Assembly: GCA_035294725.1 (NCBI GenBank)
Contig: DATGKK010000012.1
Coordinates: forward strand, 1-20,653
Length of the DNA: 20,653 bases
Reading direction: 5' to 3'
Origin: DATGKK01 sp035294725
GTDB taxonomy: Bacteria > Actinomycetota > Acidimicrobiia > Acidimicrobiales > Bog-793
How positions within the stretch are numbered: position 1 is the first letter of the stretch; every line of letters begins with the position of its first letter. Positions 1-6,827 of this stretch are shown here, piece by piece. The notes under the pieces are model-generated. The model saw only the letters and a list, made by a program, of their open reading frames with translations. It did no database searches and was not told where the DNA came from. The translations under genes were made by a program, and so were the position numbers.

Positions 1-1
1 G

Positions 2-1996
2 GTCGGTCCGGTCGAGACGGCCAGGCTCGTAAGGGAGCGGCTCGAGCCACCCGCCGTCCTGCTCGGCTACAGCTGCGCAGGAACGGTCGTCGATTCCGGG
101 TCCGGCGAGACCGATCTCCAGCCCGGCCAGCTCGCAGCAGCAGCGGGGGCGGGCTACGCCGCGCATGCCGAGGTCGTGAGCGTCCCTGCCAACCTCTGCG
201 TGCCGGTACCCACCGGCGTCACCCCGGCGCAGGCCGCCTTTGCCACGGTGGGTGCGATCGCCCTGCGGGGGATCCACCAGGCCCGGGTCGAGCCGGGCTC
301 CCGGGTGGCGGTCGTAGGGCTCGGCCTCGTCGGGCAGCTCACGGTCCGGATGCTGCGCGCCTACGGCTACGACGTCGTCGGGATCGACCTCGACGAGGAG
401 ATGGTCGTGCTGGCGGCCGCAGCCGGGATCCGGGCGCTCGTGCGGACCGAGGAGCCGCTTGCCGAGGAGGTGAGGCGGTGCTGGGGAGGCCGTCTCGCCG
501 ACAGCGTGCTCCTCACTGCGGCGACCTCGAGTGGCGACCCGATCGAGCTGGCGGGGGAGATCGCCCGTGACCGCGCCTCGGTGGTCGTCGTCGGCGACGT
601 CGCCGTGAGGCCGGAGCGCCACGCCTACTACATGAAGGAGCTCGAGATCCGGTACTCGCGCTCGTACGGCCCCGGTCGGTACGACCCGGTGTTCGAAGAG
701 GGTGGGATCGCGTACCCGGAAGGGTTCGTGGCGTGGGACGAGCAGCGCAACCTCGGCGAGGTGCTGAGGCTGTTCGCGATCGCTGCCCTCGAGGTGGAGA
801 CGCTCTCGCCCGTCGTCCTGCCGATCGGGGAGGCGGCCCGGGCCTACGAGCTGCTCGGCGAACGTTCTGGTCGCCACGTCGCCATCCTTCTCGAGTACCC
901 CGAGGAGGCTCCTCCGAGCGGGGCCGTCCGGCTGCGGGTGGACGTGCCAGGGCGGCGACCGGCACGGCCGGCTCGAAAGGGGACCGTTGCCCTCGGTGCC
1001 ATCGGTGCCGGCTCGTTCGCGACGGGCGTGGTCTTCCCCTTCCTTCGTGACGACCCGAGGGTCGAGCTCGCCTGGCTCGCGACGACGAGGGGCATCACGG
1101 CCCTGAACGAAGCCCGTCGCTCGGGGTTCTCCTCGGTGGCTGCCAGCCTCGAGGAGGGACTCGCCGGGGGCGACACCGACGGCGTCCTCGTGCTGAGCCG
1201 GCACGACTCGCACGCCGCCGCCGCCTCGACCCTGCTGCGTCGTGGAGTGCCGACCTTCTGCGAGAAGCCGCTCGCGCTCTCGGAAGACGAGCTCGACGAC
1301 GTCGCCTCCGCCTACCTCGAAGGTGGGGGAGTTGCGATGGCGGGGTTCAACCGGCGCTTTTCTCCTCTCGTCACGCGCCTCAAGCAGGAGTTGGCCGGCA
1401 AGGGTCCGCTCCAGCTGAGCTACCGGGTCTTCGCCGGGGCGCTCGACCCGACCCACTGGTACTTCGATCCGGTCCAAGGGGGCCGGATCCACGGAGAGGT
1501 GTGCCATTTCGTCGACACCATCTGCTGGGTCGTGGGCTCGATCCCCTCGCTCGTCACTGCCGTCGGGGCCGAGGGCCACCACGACCCTCTGTCCGCCCAG
1601 AGCGTGACCGCGCTCCTCCAGTTCGACGACGGCTCTTCGGCCTCGCTCGTGTACGCCGGTCGGAGCCCGTCAGGTCCGCCGAAGGAGCTCCTCGAGGTGT
1701 CCGGGCGAGACGTGGCCGGCCGGATCGACGACTACACGGCGCTCGACCTCTGGGTCGCCGGCAGGGTCCACCACCAGTCGTGCACCATGCCCGAGAAGGG
1801 CCATCGGGAGGAGCTCCGAGCCTTCGTCGACCTCGTGACGGAACCGTCGAGCCACGACGACGGCTTCACCTTCGCTCTCGCGAGCACGCTCGTGACCTGC
1901 CGCCTGGCGCGCTCCCTCGAAGAGGACCGTCCCCTGCCGACCACGCCCCACACCCCGGCGCTCGAGCAGGCGCTGGGCGGAGGAACCCTGCCATGA
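2..1996 (+). CDS. Bi-domain oxidoreductase: zinc-alcohol-dehydrogenase-like half fused to a Gfo/Idh/MocA half (5' partial)
   Basis: The frame is open from the window edge, so the true start lies upstream; the in-frame GTG at 176 is internal because clear dehydrogenase sequence (LGYSCAGTVV) precedes it. The first half resembles a medium-chain dehydrogenase core with a GLGLVG nucleotide loop near nt 317-334. From about nt 985 a second Rossmann domain begins (GAIGAGSF), followed by the CEKPLAL motif near 1258-1278, GFNRRFSP near 1345, and a GEVCHFVD segment near 1495-1515, where the histidine is typical of Gfo/Idh/MocA active sites. The 664 residues present nearly fill the roughly 700 usual for such fusions. 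These fusions occur in polysaccharide clusters and presumably act on a nucleotide or lipid-linked sugar; the substrate is unknown. The stop overlaps the start of the epimerase gene (ATGA), so the two are probably translationally coupled. Confidence 0.85.
   Translation, partial: VGPVETARLVRERLEPPAVLLGYSCAGTVVDSGSGETDLQPGQLAAAAGAGYAAHAEVVSVPANLCVPVPTGVTPAQAAFATVGAIALRGIHQARVEPGSRVAVVGLGLVGQLTVRMLRAYGYDVVGIDLDEEMVVLAAAAGIRALVRTEEPLAEEVRRCWGGRLADSVLLTAATSSGDPIELAGEIARDRASVVVVGDVAVRPERHAYYMKELEIRYSRSYGPGRYDPVFEEGGIAYPEGFVAWDEQRNLGEVLRLFAIAALEVETLSPVVLPIGEAARAYELLGERSGRHVAILLEYPEEAPPSGAVRLRVDVPGRRPARPARKGTVALGAIGAGSFATGVVFPFLRDDPRVELAWLATTRGITALNEARRSGFSSVAASLEEGLAGGDTDGVLVLSRHDSHAAAASTLLRRGVPTFCEKPLALSEDELDDVASAYLEGGGVAMAGFNRRFSPLVTRLKQELAGKGPLQLSYRVFAGALDPTHWYFDPVQGGRIHGEVCHFVDTICWVVGSIPSLVTAVGAEGHHDPLSAQSVTALLQFDDGSSASLVYAGRSPSGPPKELLEVSGRDVAGRIDDYTALDLWVAGRVHHQSCTMPEKGHREELRAFVDLVTEPSSHDDGFTFALASTLVTCRLARSLEEDRPLPTTPHTPALEQALGGGTLP
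1979..1983 (+). promoter_or_regulatory. Ribosome binding site of the 2-epimerase gene
   Basis: GGAGG lies 9 nt before the ATG at 1993, inside the last codons of the upstream oxidoreductase gene. It supports the chosen start and independent re-initiation at the ATGA overlap. Confidence 0.6.
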
Positions 1997-3087
1997 GACC
2001 GCTCGTCGTGGTCGGTGCCCGGCCCAACTTCATGAAAGCCGCTCCCTTGCTGAGGGCGATGGCGGAACGGCCTGGCTTCGAGCCGCTCCTCGTCCACACG
2101 GGCCAGCACTTCGACAGGGAGATGTCCGGCGAGTTCTTCGAGGCGCTCGAGCTCCCGGCACCTGATGTCCATCTCGGGATCGGGGCCGGCTCGCGCGCCT
2201 GGCAGCTCGGGGAGATCCTGCATCGCCTGGAGCCGGTCTACGGCGAGACGGGCTCCGACGCGACCGTCGTCGTCGGGGACGTGAGCTCGACCCTCGCGGC
2301 CGCTCTTACCTCCTCGACGCTCGGGATCCCCGTCGCCCACGTCGAGGCGGGTCTGCGCAGCCGCAACTGGTCCATGCCCGAGGAGGCGAACCGCGTCCTC
2401 ACGGACCGCCTGAGCGACTGGCTCTTCACGCCCTCGGAGGACGCCGACGCGAACCTGCTCGCCGAGGGGATCGAGCCGGAGCGGATCTTCCGGGTCGGCA
2501 ACCTCATGATCGACTCGCTCCTGTGGATGTCGGAGCGAGTCGACGCCGCCCAGCGCTGTGAGAGCTTCGGCGTCGAGCCAGGCCGCTTCGCCCTCGCCAC
2601 GCTGCACCGGCCCGGCAATGTCGACGACCCGGCCGTGCTGGGCGGGCTCGTCGACGCTCTCACGGAGGTCTCGCGCAAGCTGCCGCTGCTCTTCCCCGTC
2701 CATCCCCGCACGAGAGCCCGGCTCGAGGCTCTCCGCCGGGAGACGGCGGCCACCGGCCTCGGCCTGCTGCCACCCCTCGCGTACCCGGACTTCGTGGCGC
2801 TCATGTCGTGCGCGGCGCTCATCCTCACCGACTCCGGTGGCATCCAGGAGGAGGCGATGGTGCTCGGCACCCCCTGTCTCACCCTGAGGGAGGAGACCGA
2901 GCGGCCCGTCACGCTGGCGGGGAGCAACGAGGTCGTCGGCATCCTGCCCGGCCCCATCGTGGAAGCCGCCATGCGCCGTCTCGAGGTGGGGAGAGCCGAG
3001 CCGGTGCGCCCTCCTCTCTGGGACGGCCATGCGGCCGAGAGAGTCCTCGACGTTCTCGCGGCGGGACCGCCTGCTCGCGGGCGATGA
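1993..3087 (+). CDS. wecB: Non-hydrolysing UDP-N-acetylglucosamine 2-epimerase
   Basis: The 364-residue product has the usual family length and GT-B-like fold signatures. GARPNFMK (residues 8-15) corresponds to the usual GTRPE-K start. GDVSST (95-100) replaces the usual GDT-ST. HVEAGLRS (116-123) is followed by PEEANR, LATLHRPGNVD (201-211), VHPR and LTDSGGIQEEA (278-288), the last being the UDP-binding loop. The family interconverts UDP-GlcNAc and UDP-ManNAc; the WbpI branch instead acts on UDP-2,3-diacetamido-glucuronic acid. Operon C encodes WbpA-, WbpE- and WbpB-type enzymes, so this gene may be of the WbpI kind; sequence reading alone cannot separate them. It starts within the previous stop codon and its own stop overlaps the next ATG (ATGA at 3084). 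Confidence 0.93.
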   Translation: MRPLVVVGARPNFMKAAPLLRAMAERPGFEPLLVHTGQHFDREMSGEFFEALELPAPDVHLGIGAGSRAWQLGEILHRLEPVYGETGSDATVVVGDVSSTLAAALTSSTLGIPVAHVEAGLRSRNWSMPEEANRVLTDRLSDWLFTPSEDADANLLAEGIEPERIFRVGNLMIDSLLWMSERVDAAQRCESFGVEPGRFALATLHRPGNVDDPAVLGGLVDALTEVSRKLPLLFPVHPRTRARLEALRRETAATGLGLLPPLAYPDFVALMSCAALILTDSGGIQEEAMVLGTPCLTLREETERPVTLAGSNEVVGILPGPIVEAAMRRLEVGRAEPVRPPLWDGHAAERVLDVLAAGPPARGR

Positions 3088-4271
3088 GCGCTCCTGCCGC
3101 CGATCGCCGGGCCGCCCTCCTTGCCTACTGCGCGAGGGGCCTCGACCTCGCGGAAAGGGCCGGCTACCGCAGCTTCGACCCCTTCGACGGCCTTGACTGC
3201 CCTTGTGGCCGTGCCCTTTTCCGGATCTCGAAAGCGGGCGCCCGCATCGCCGTGCAGGTGGGTGCCCGAAGCGGCGCGACGCCCCGCCGGCTCGCCGGCG
3301 TCGGCATGCGGACCGAGGCGAAGGCAGTCGCCGACCTCCTCTCGACCGCCTGCGTCCTCGAGGAGAGCGGCGCCGGCGATCCACGTCGGCCCGAGCGGCT
3401 CGTGGAGCTGCTCCTCGGCCTCGCCGTCCCGACGGAGCACGGGCAGGGGTGGGGGCTCTCGTTCCCGTGCGCCTCCCGCTTCGTGCGGGCCGAGGCAATG
3501 ACGCCGAACGCGTACACGACCGCGTGTGCCGCCGGCGCCCTCCTCGACGCCGCCGCCGTGCTCCGGCGCGACGATCTCGTCGCCGCAGCGACGGCGGCGC
3601 TGTCGTTCGTGACGGAGGACCTCGGCTGGATCCGCCGGCCCGAGGGGGACTACTTGAGATACTGGCCCGGCTTGGACGCACCGATCACGAACGTGCAGGC
3701 GCTCGTGGCCTCCGTGGCGGCCCGCACGGCGAGGGCGAGCGGCGAGGAACGCTGGAGCGAGACCGCCCAGGTGCTCGCCCGCAGCGTGGTCGTCGCCCAG
3801 CGCGGCGACGGCTCCTGGCGCTACAGCGAGGACGGATCGGCGGACTTCGTCGACTCGTTCCACACGGGCTTCGTCCTCGACGGCCTCCGGGGCTTCCTCA
3901 CGTGGGCCGGGACCTCCGTCCACGAGGTTCGCGTCGCCCTCGAGCGAGGCCTCGAGTACTTCCGCGCGCACCTGTTCGACGAGCGCTCGGCGCTCCCGCG
4001 TGCCCGGAGCGACGGGCGCCCGACTCACGACCCCCAGGCCGTGGCCCAGTGCGCGGTGACGCTCTCGTCGGACGGGTCGCCCGCTGGCCTCGATGGCGCC
4101 TGGCGCACGTTCGGCCACTTCCCGGAGCTCGACGAAGGGCGCCTGGTCCGCCCGCGCGGGCTCTCGCCGGCCTCATACCTCTCGCTTCGCTGGCACGTAG
4201 GGCCCGCCGTGCTCGCAGCGGCGAGGATGCTCGAGCTCGCCGGCCACCCTGCCCCGACGGGGGGCGAGTGA
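3084..4271 (+). CDS. Polysaccharide-cluster protein with DPFDGL motif, probable alpha/alpha toroid, function unknown
   Basis: This 395-residue protein starts at the ATG that overlaps the epimerase stop. Near the N-terminus it has YRSFDPFDGLDC (residues 28-39). Long, mostly helical segments follow with repeated patterns (AYTTACAAGALLDAAAV, ITNVQALVASVAARTA, SFHTGFVLDGLRGFL), which look like helical hairpins of an alpha/alpha barrel as in terpene-cyclase, glycosidase and lyase folds. No signal peptide or membrane segment is visible. Similar DP-DGL proteins occur in surface-polysaccharide clusters and have sometimes been labelled delta-aminolevulinic acid dehydratase, a label the sequence does not support. 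Its position between a 2-epimerase and an amidotransferase suggests cytoplasmic sugar or glycan modification, but no reaction can be assigned. The stop lies 1 nt before the next ATG. Confidence 0.75.
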   Translation: MSAPAADRRAALLAYCARGLDLAERAGYRSFDPFDGLDCPCGRALFRISKAGARIAVQVGARSGATPRRLAGVGMRTEAKAVADLLSTACVLEESGAGDPRRPERLVELLLGLAVPTEHGQGWGLSFPCASRFVRAEAMTPNAYTTACAAGALLDAAAVLRRDDLVAAATAALSFVTEDLGWIRRPEGDYLRYWPGLDAPITNVQALVASVAARTARASGEERWSETAQVLARSVVVAQRGDGSWRYSEDGSADFVDSFHTGFVLDGLRGFLTWAGTSVHEVRVALERGLEYFRAHLFDERSALPRARSDGRPTHDPQAVAQCAVTLSSDGSPAGLDGAWRTFGHFPELDEGRLVRPRGLSPASYLSLRWHVGPAVLAAARMLELAGHPAPTGGE

Positions 4272-4272
4272 G

Positions 4273-6261
4273 ATGTGCGGGATCTGCGGGCTGTGGAACC
4301 GCGACGGCCGGCCGGTCGACCTCGAGCTGCTCTGCCGGATGCGGGACTCGATGAGCCACCGGGGACCCGACGGAGCCGGGCTCGGCTTCGCCAGCTCGGG
4401 GCGTGGCCGGGCTGTCGTCCCCCGCGAGGAGGCCGCCGGCGGCGAGAGCTGGGACGTCGGGTTCGGCAGCCGCCGCCTCGCGATCGTCGACCTCGAGACC
4501 GGCGACCAGCCGATGTCGAACGAGGACGGCTCGGTGCTCCTCGTCGCGAACGGCGAGATCTACAACCACCTCGAGCTCCGCCGGGACCTCGAGGCTCGGG
4601 GCCACCGCTTCCGGACGCGCTGCGACGTGGAGGTGATCGTGCATGCCTACGAGGAGCACGGGACCGACTTCCCGCGGCTGCTCGACGGCATCTTCGCCGT
4701 GGCCGTGTTCGACACGAAGGCGCGACGGCTCGTGCTGTGCCGGGACCAACTCGGGGTGAAGCCGCTCTACTACGCCGAGGCCGGCGGGCAGCTCGTCTTC
4801 GGCTCGGAGATGAAGGCGGTGCTCGAGCACCCGGCCGTCTCGCCCGAGCTCGACCTCGAGGCCCTCTCGCTGTGCCTCGCCTTCCGCTACACCCCGGCGC
4901 CGTGGACGCTGCTGCGCCAGGTGCGCAAGCTGGCGCCGGGCTCGCTGCTCGAGGTGAGCCCCACGAAGGCGGCGACGAGACGGTACTGGCACGGGGGCGG
5001 GGAGGTCGAGCGGGCGGGCACCGAACGGGACTGGGCGGGACGCCTCGCCGCCGAGCTCGACTCGTCGCTGCGGAGCCAGCTGATGAGCGACGTGCCCCTC
5101 GGCCTTTCGCTCAGCGGTGGGGTCGACTCTGCCACCCTGCTCGCGCTCATGGCGCGAGCAGGGGCCTCTCCCGTGCTCGCCTTCACGGTCGGCTTCGCCG
5201 GCGACGAGGCAGGCTCCGAGATCCCGGCGGCGCAGGCGCTCGCGGACCGGTTCGGGGCACAGCTCCACTCGAGGGTGGTGAGCGATTCCGACTACGCCTC
5301 GTTCATGACCCGCTACATGTGGCACCTCGAGGAGCCGATCGGCAACGAGTCGGCCGCCGCGTACTACTTCGTGGCGGCGATGGCGCGCGAGGAGGGAGTG
5401 AAGGTCCTCCTCACGGGGCAAGGCCCCGACGAGCTGTTCGCCGGCTACGACCGCTACCTCGCGCCCGCCTACGGGCACCTGCTCGCTCCGGTCGCGTCGC
5501 CGCTCGTGCGCGAGCCGCTCCGGCGGCTGCTTCGCGGCCGCCCCGCCCGGGAGCAGTACGAGCGCCTTGTCGCCTACGCAGGCGGCTCCTCGGAGGCGGA
5601 GGCCGTCTCGGCCATGTGGTCCCTGTTCGGCTCCGGAGCCGGTGACCCCTCCCTGCTCTCGCCCGAGGTACGGCGGGAGGTCGACGCCGACCTCCCCACT
5701 CGCGTGATCGCCGGCGAGCTCTCCGGCGCACCTCGGGACGGGAGCCCGCTCGAGCGCCTGCTCTGGCTCGACACCCGCACCGTCCTGCCCGAGAACCTGC
5801 TCCTCGCCGAGGACAAGATGTCCATGGCTGCGAGCGTCGAGGCGCGCGTCCCGTTCCTCGGCGTCGGCTTCGTCGAGCTCGCCGAGCAGGTGCCTGGCAG
5901 GCTCAAGCTGCGCCGGTTGCGGGACAAGCACGTCCACCGCGAGATGTGCGCCGGCATCGTCGGGAGGCAGGTGAGCGGCCGGCGGAAGATCGGGTTCGCG
6001 AACCCCATGCGCCGGTGGCTGCGGGGGGCGCTCGGGGCCGAGCTTCGGGCGCAGCTTTCCTCGCCGGGGTCGTTCACTTCCTCCTACCTCGACCGCGAGC
6101 GGGTGCAGCTCCTCGTGGACGAGCACATGGCCGGTGCGCGCGACCACACGAAGGCCCTGTACCTCCTCTACTCCCTCGAGCAGTGGAGCACCGTCTGGCT
6201 GGACGGCGAGCGGCCATGCTCGGACGGCGCGGGAGCAGGGGCAGGGGTGGTGGGGCGATGA
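4273..6261 (+). CDS. asnB: Glutamine-hydrolysing asparagine synthase family amidotransferase
   Basis: The 662-residue product begins MCGICG. Cys2 is the class II glutaminase nucleophile once Met is removed; NGEIYN (93-98) and CDVEVI (117-122) belong to the glutamine site. The synthetase half carries the PP-loop SGGVDS (281-286), then GQGPDELFAGYDRY and EDKMSMAASVEARVPFL. Family enzymes adenylate a carboxylate and transfer ammonia to form an amide. In polysaccharide clusters such proteins often act on uronic acids (WbpS of Pseudomonas O-antigen is the precedent) or have unknown targets in exosortase-linked clusters. A uronic acid dehydrogenase in this window makes sugar amidation plausible, but free asparagine synthesis is not excluded. 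A stretch at about residues 38-60, between GPDGAG and SRRLAIVD, is longer than usual. It starts 1 nt after the upstream stop, and its stop overlaps the next ATG. Confidence 0.9.
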   Translation: MCGICGLWNRDGRPVDLELLCRMRDSMSHRGPDGAGLGFASSGRGRAVVPREEAAGGESWDVGFGSRRLAIVDLETGDQPMSNEDGSVLLVANGEIYNHLELRRDLEARGHRFRTRCDVEVIVHAYEEHGTDFPRLLDGIFAVAVFDTKARRLVLCRDQLGVKPLYYAEAGGQLVFGSEMKAVLEHPAVSPELDLEALSLCLAFRYTPAPWTLLRQVRKLAPGSLLEVSPTKAATRRYWHGGGEVERAGTERDWAGRLAAELDSSLRSQLMSDVPLGLSLSGGVDSATLLALMARAGASPVLAFTVGFAGDEAGSEIPAAQALADRFGAQLHSRVVSDSDYASFMTRYMWHLEEPIGNESAAAYYFVAAMAREEGVKVLLTGQGPDELFAGYDRYLAPAYGHLLAPVASPLVREPLRRLLRGRPAREQYERLVAYAGGSSEAEAVSAMWSLFGSGAGDPSLLSPEVRREVDADLPTRVIAGELSGAPRDGSPLERLLWLDTRTVLPENLLLAEDKMSMAASVEARVPFLGVGFVELAEQVPGRLKLRRLRDKHVHREMCAGIVGRQVSGRRKIGFANPMRRWLRGALGAELRAQLSSPGSFTSSYLDRERVQLLVDEHMAGARDHTKALYLLYSLEQWSTVWLDGERPCSDGAGAGAGVVGR

Positions 6262-6827
6262 CGGCCGCCGCCTCGCCGGGAGTGATCCGCCGGCTCCGGC
6301 GATGGCTCGCCCTGGCGGCCTACTACGGCGTCGCGGCGCACCTCCCCGACCTCGCCTTCCCGGGTGGGAGGTGGTTCAACCGGCTGCGGTGCACCCTGCT
6401 CCGCCAGATCCTGCTCCGGTGCGGGGACGGGAACGAGATCGACAGCGCCGTGTACGTCGGCGACGGCTCCGACGTCGAGATCGGGCAGCGGTGCCAGGTC
6501 AACAAGGGCTGCCGGCTCACCCGGGTCTCGATCGGGAACTACGTGATGATCGGCCCTGACGTCCTTGTCATCGGGCAGCTGCATGCAACGGCGGACACCT
6601 CCGTCCCGATGATCGATCAGGGCAAGGTGCTGCGGGAGGTCACCCGGATCGAGGACGACGTGTGGATCGGGGCTCGGGCGGTCGTGATGCCGGGCGTCCA
6701 CATCGCGTCGGGGGCGATCGTGGGAGCCGGTGCGGTCGTGACCGGCGACGTGCCGCCGAACGGCGTCGTGGCGGGGGTGCCGGCGCGCCTGGTACGCGTG
6801 CGTGGCGCCGAGGCGACGGGGGAGTGA
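6258..6827 (+). CDS. Hexapeptide-repeat (left-handed beta-helix) acyltransferase
   Basis: The 189-residue protein has a basic, amphipathic N-terminus (to about residue 55), then hexapeptide repeats such as EIDSAVYVGDGSDVEIGQRC, VSIGNYVMIGP, IEDDVWIGARAVVMPGV and IASGAIVGAGAVVTGDV. It ends with GVPARLVR, typical of the WcaF/Maa/NodL O-acetyltransferase group. The histidine in GQLHAT (His109) sits where the catalytic base is expected, and the loop around 108-126 corresponds to the acceptor loop. It probably transfers acetyl or another acyl group from CoA to a sugar hydroxyl or amino group in the cytoplasm. It is the only acetyltransferase in the window, so it could also serve as the 3-N-acetylase (WbpD role), although its layout looks more like the O-acetyltransferases. 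It overlaps both neighbours by 4 nt (ATGA, GTGA). Confidence 0.85.
   Translation: MTAAASPGVIRRLRRWLALAAYYGVAAHLPDLAFPGGRWFNRLRCTLLRQILLRCGDGNEIDSAVYVGDGSDVEIGQRCQVNKGCRLTRVSIGNYVMIGPDVLVIGQLHATADTSVPMIDQGKVLREVTRIEDDVWIGARAVVMPGVHIASGAIVGAGAVVTGDVPPNGVVAGVPARLVRVRGAEATGE

Noticed and set aside
176..178. GTG at 176 as the start of the first gene
   Set aside because: The frame is open upstream to the window edge and encodes conserved dehydrogenase sequence, so the gene is truncated by the window and this codon is internal.
1732..4118. Long minus-strand open frames (1732-3681 and 2238-4118) opposite the epimerase and DPFDGL genes
   Set aside because: Their translations are rich in Arg, Pro and Ala with no domain. 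They mirror codon bias of the plus-strand genes, which have strong family motifs.
3898..6147. 749-codon minus-strand open frame opposite the amidotransferase gene
   Set aside because: No motif or ribosome site, and it lies wholly antisense to a well-recognised gene; open antisense frames are expected at this GC content.
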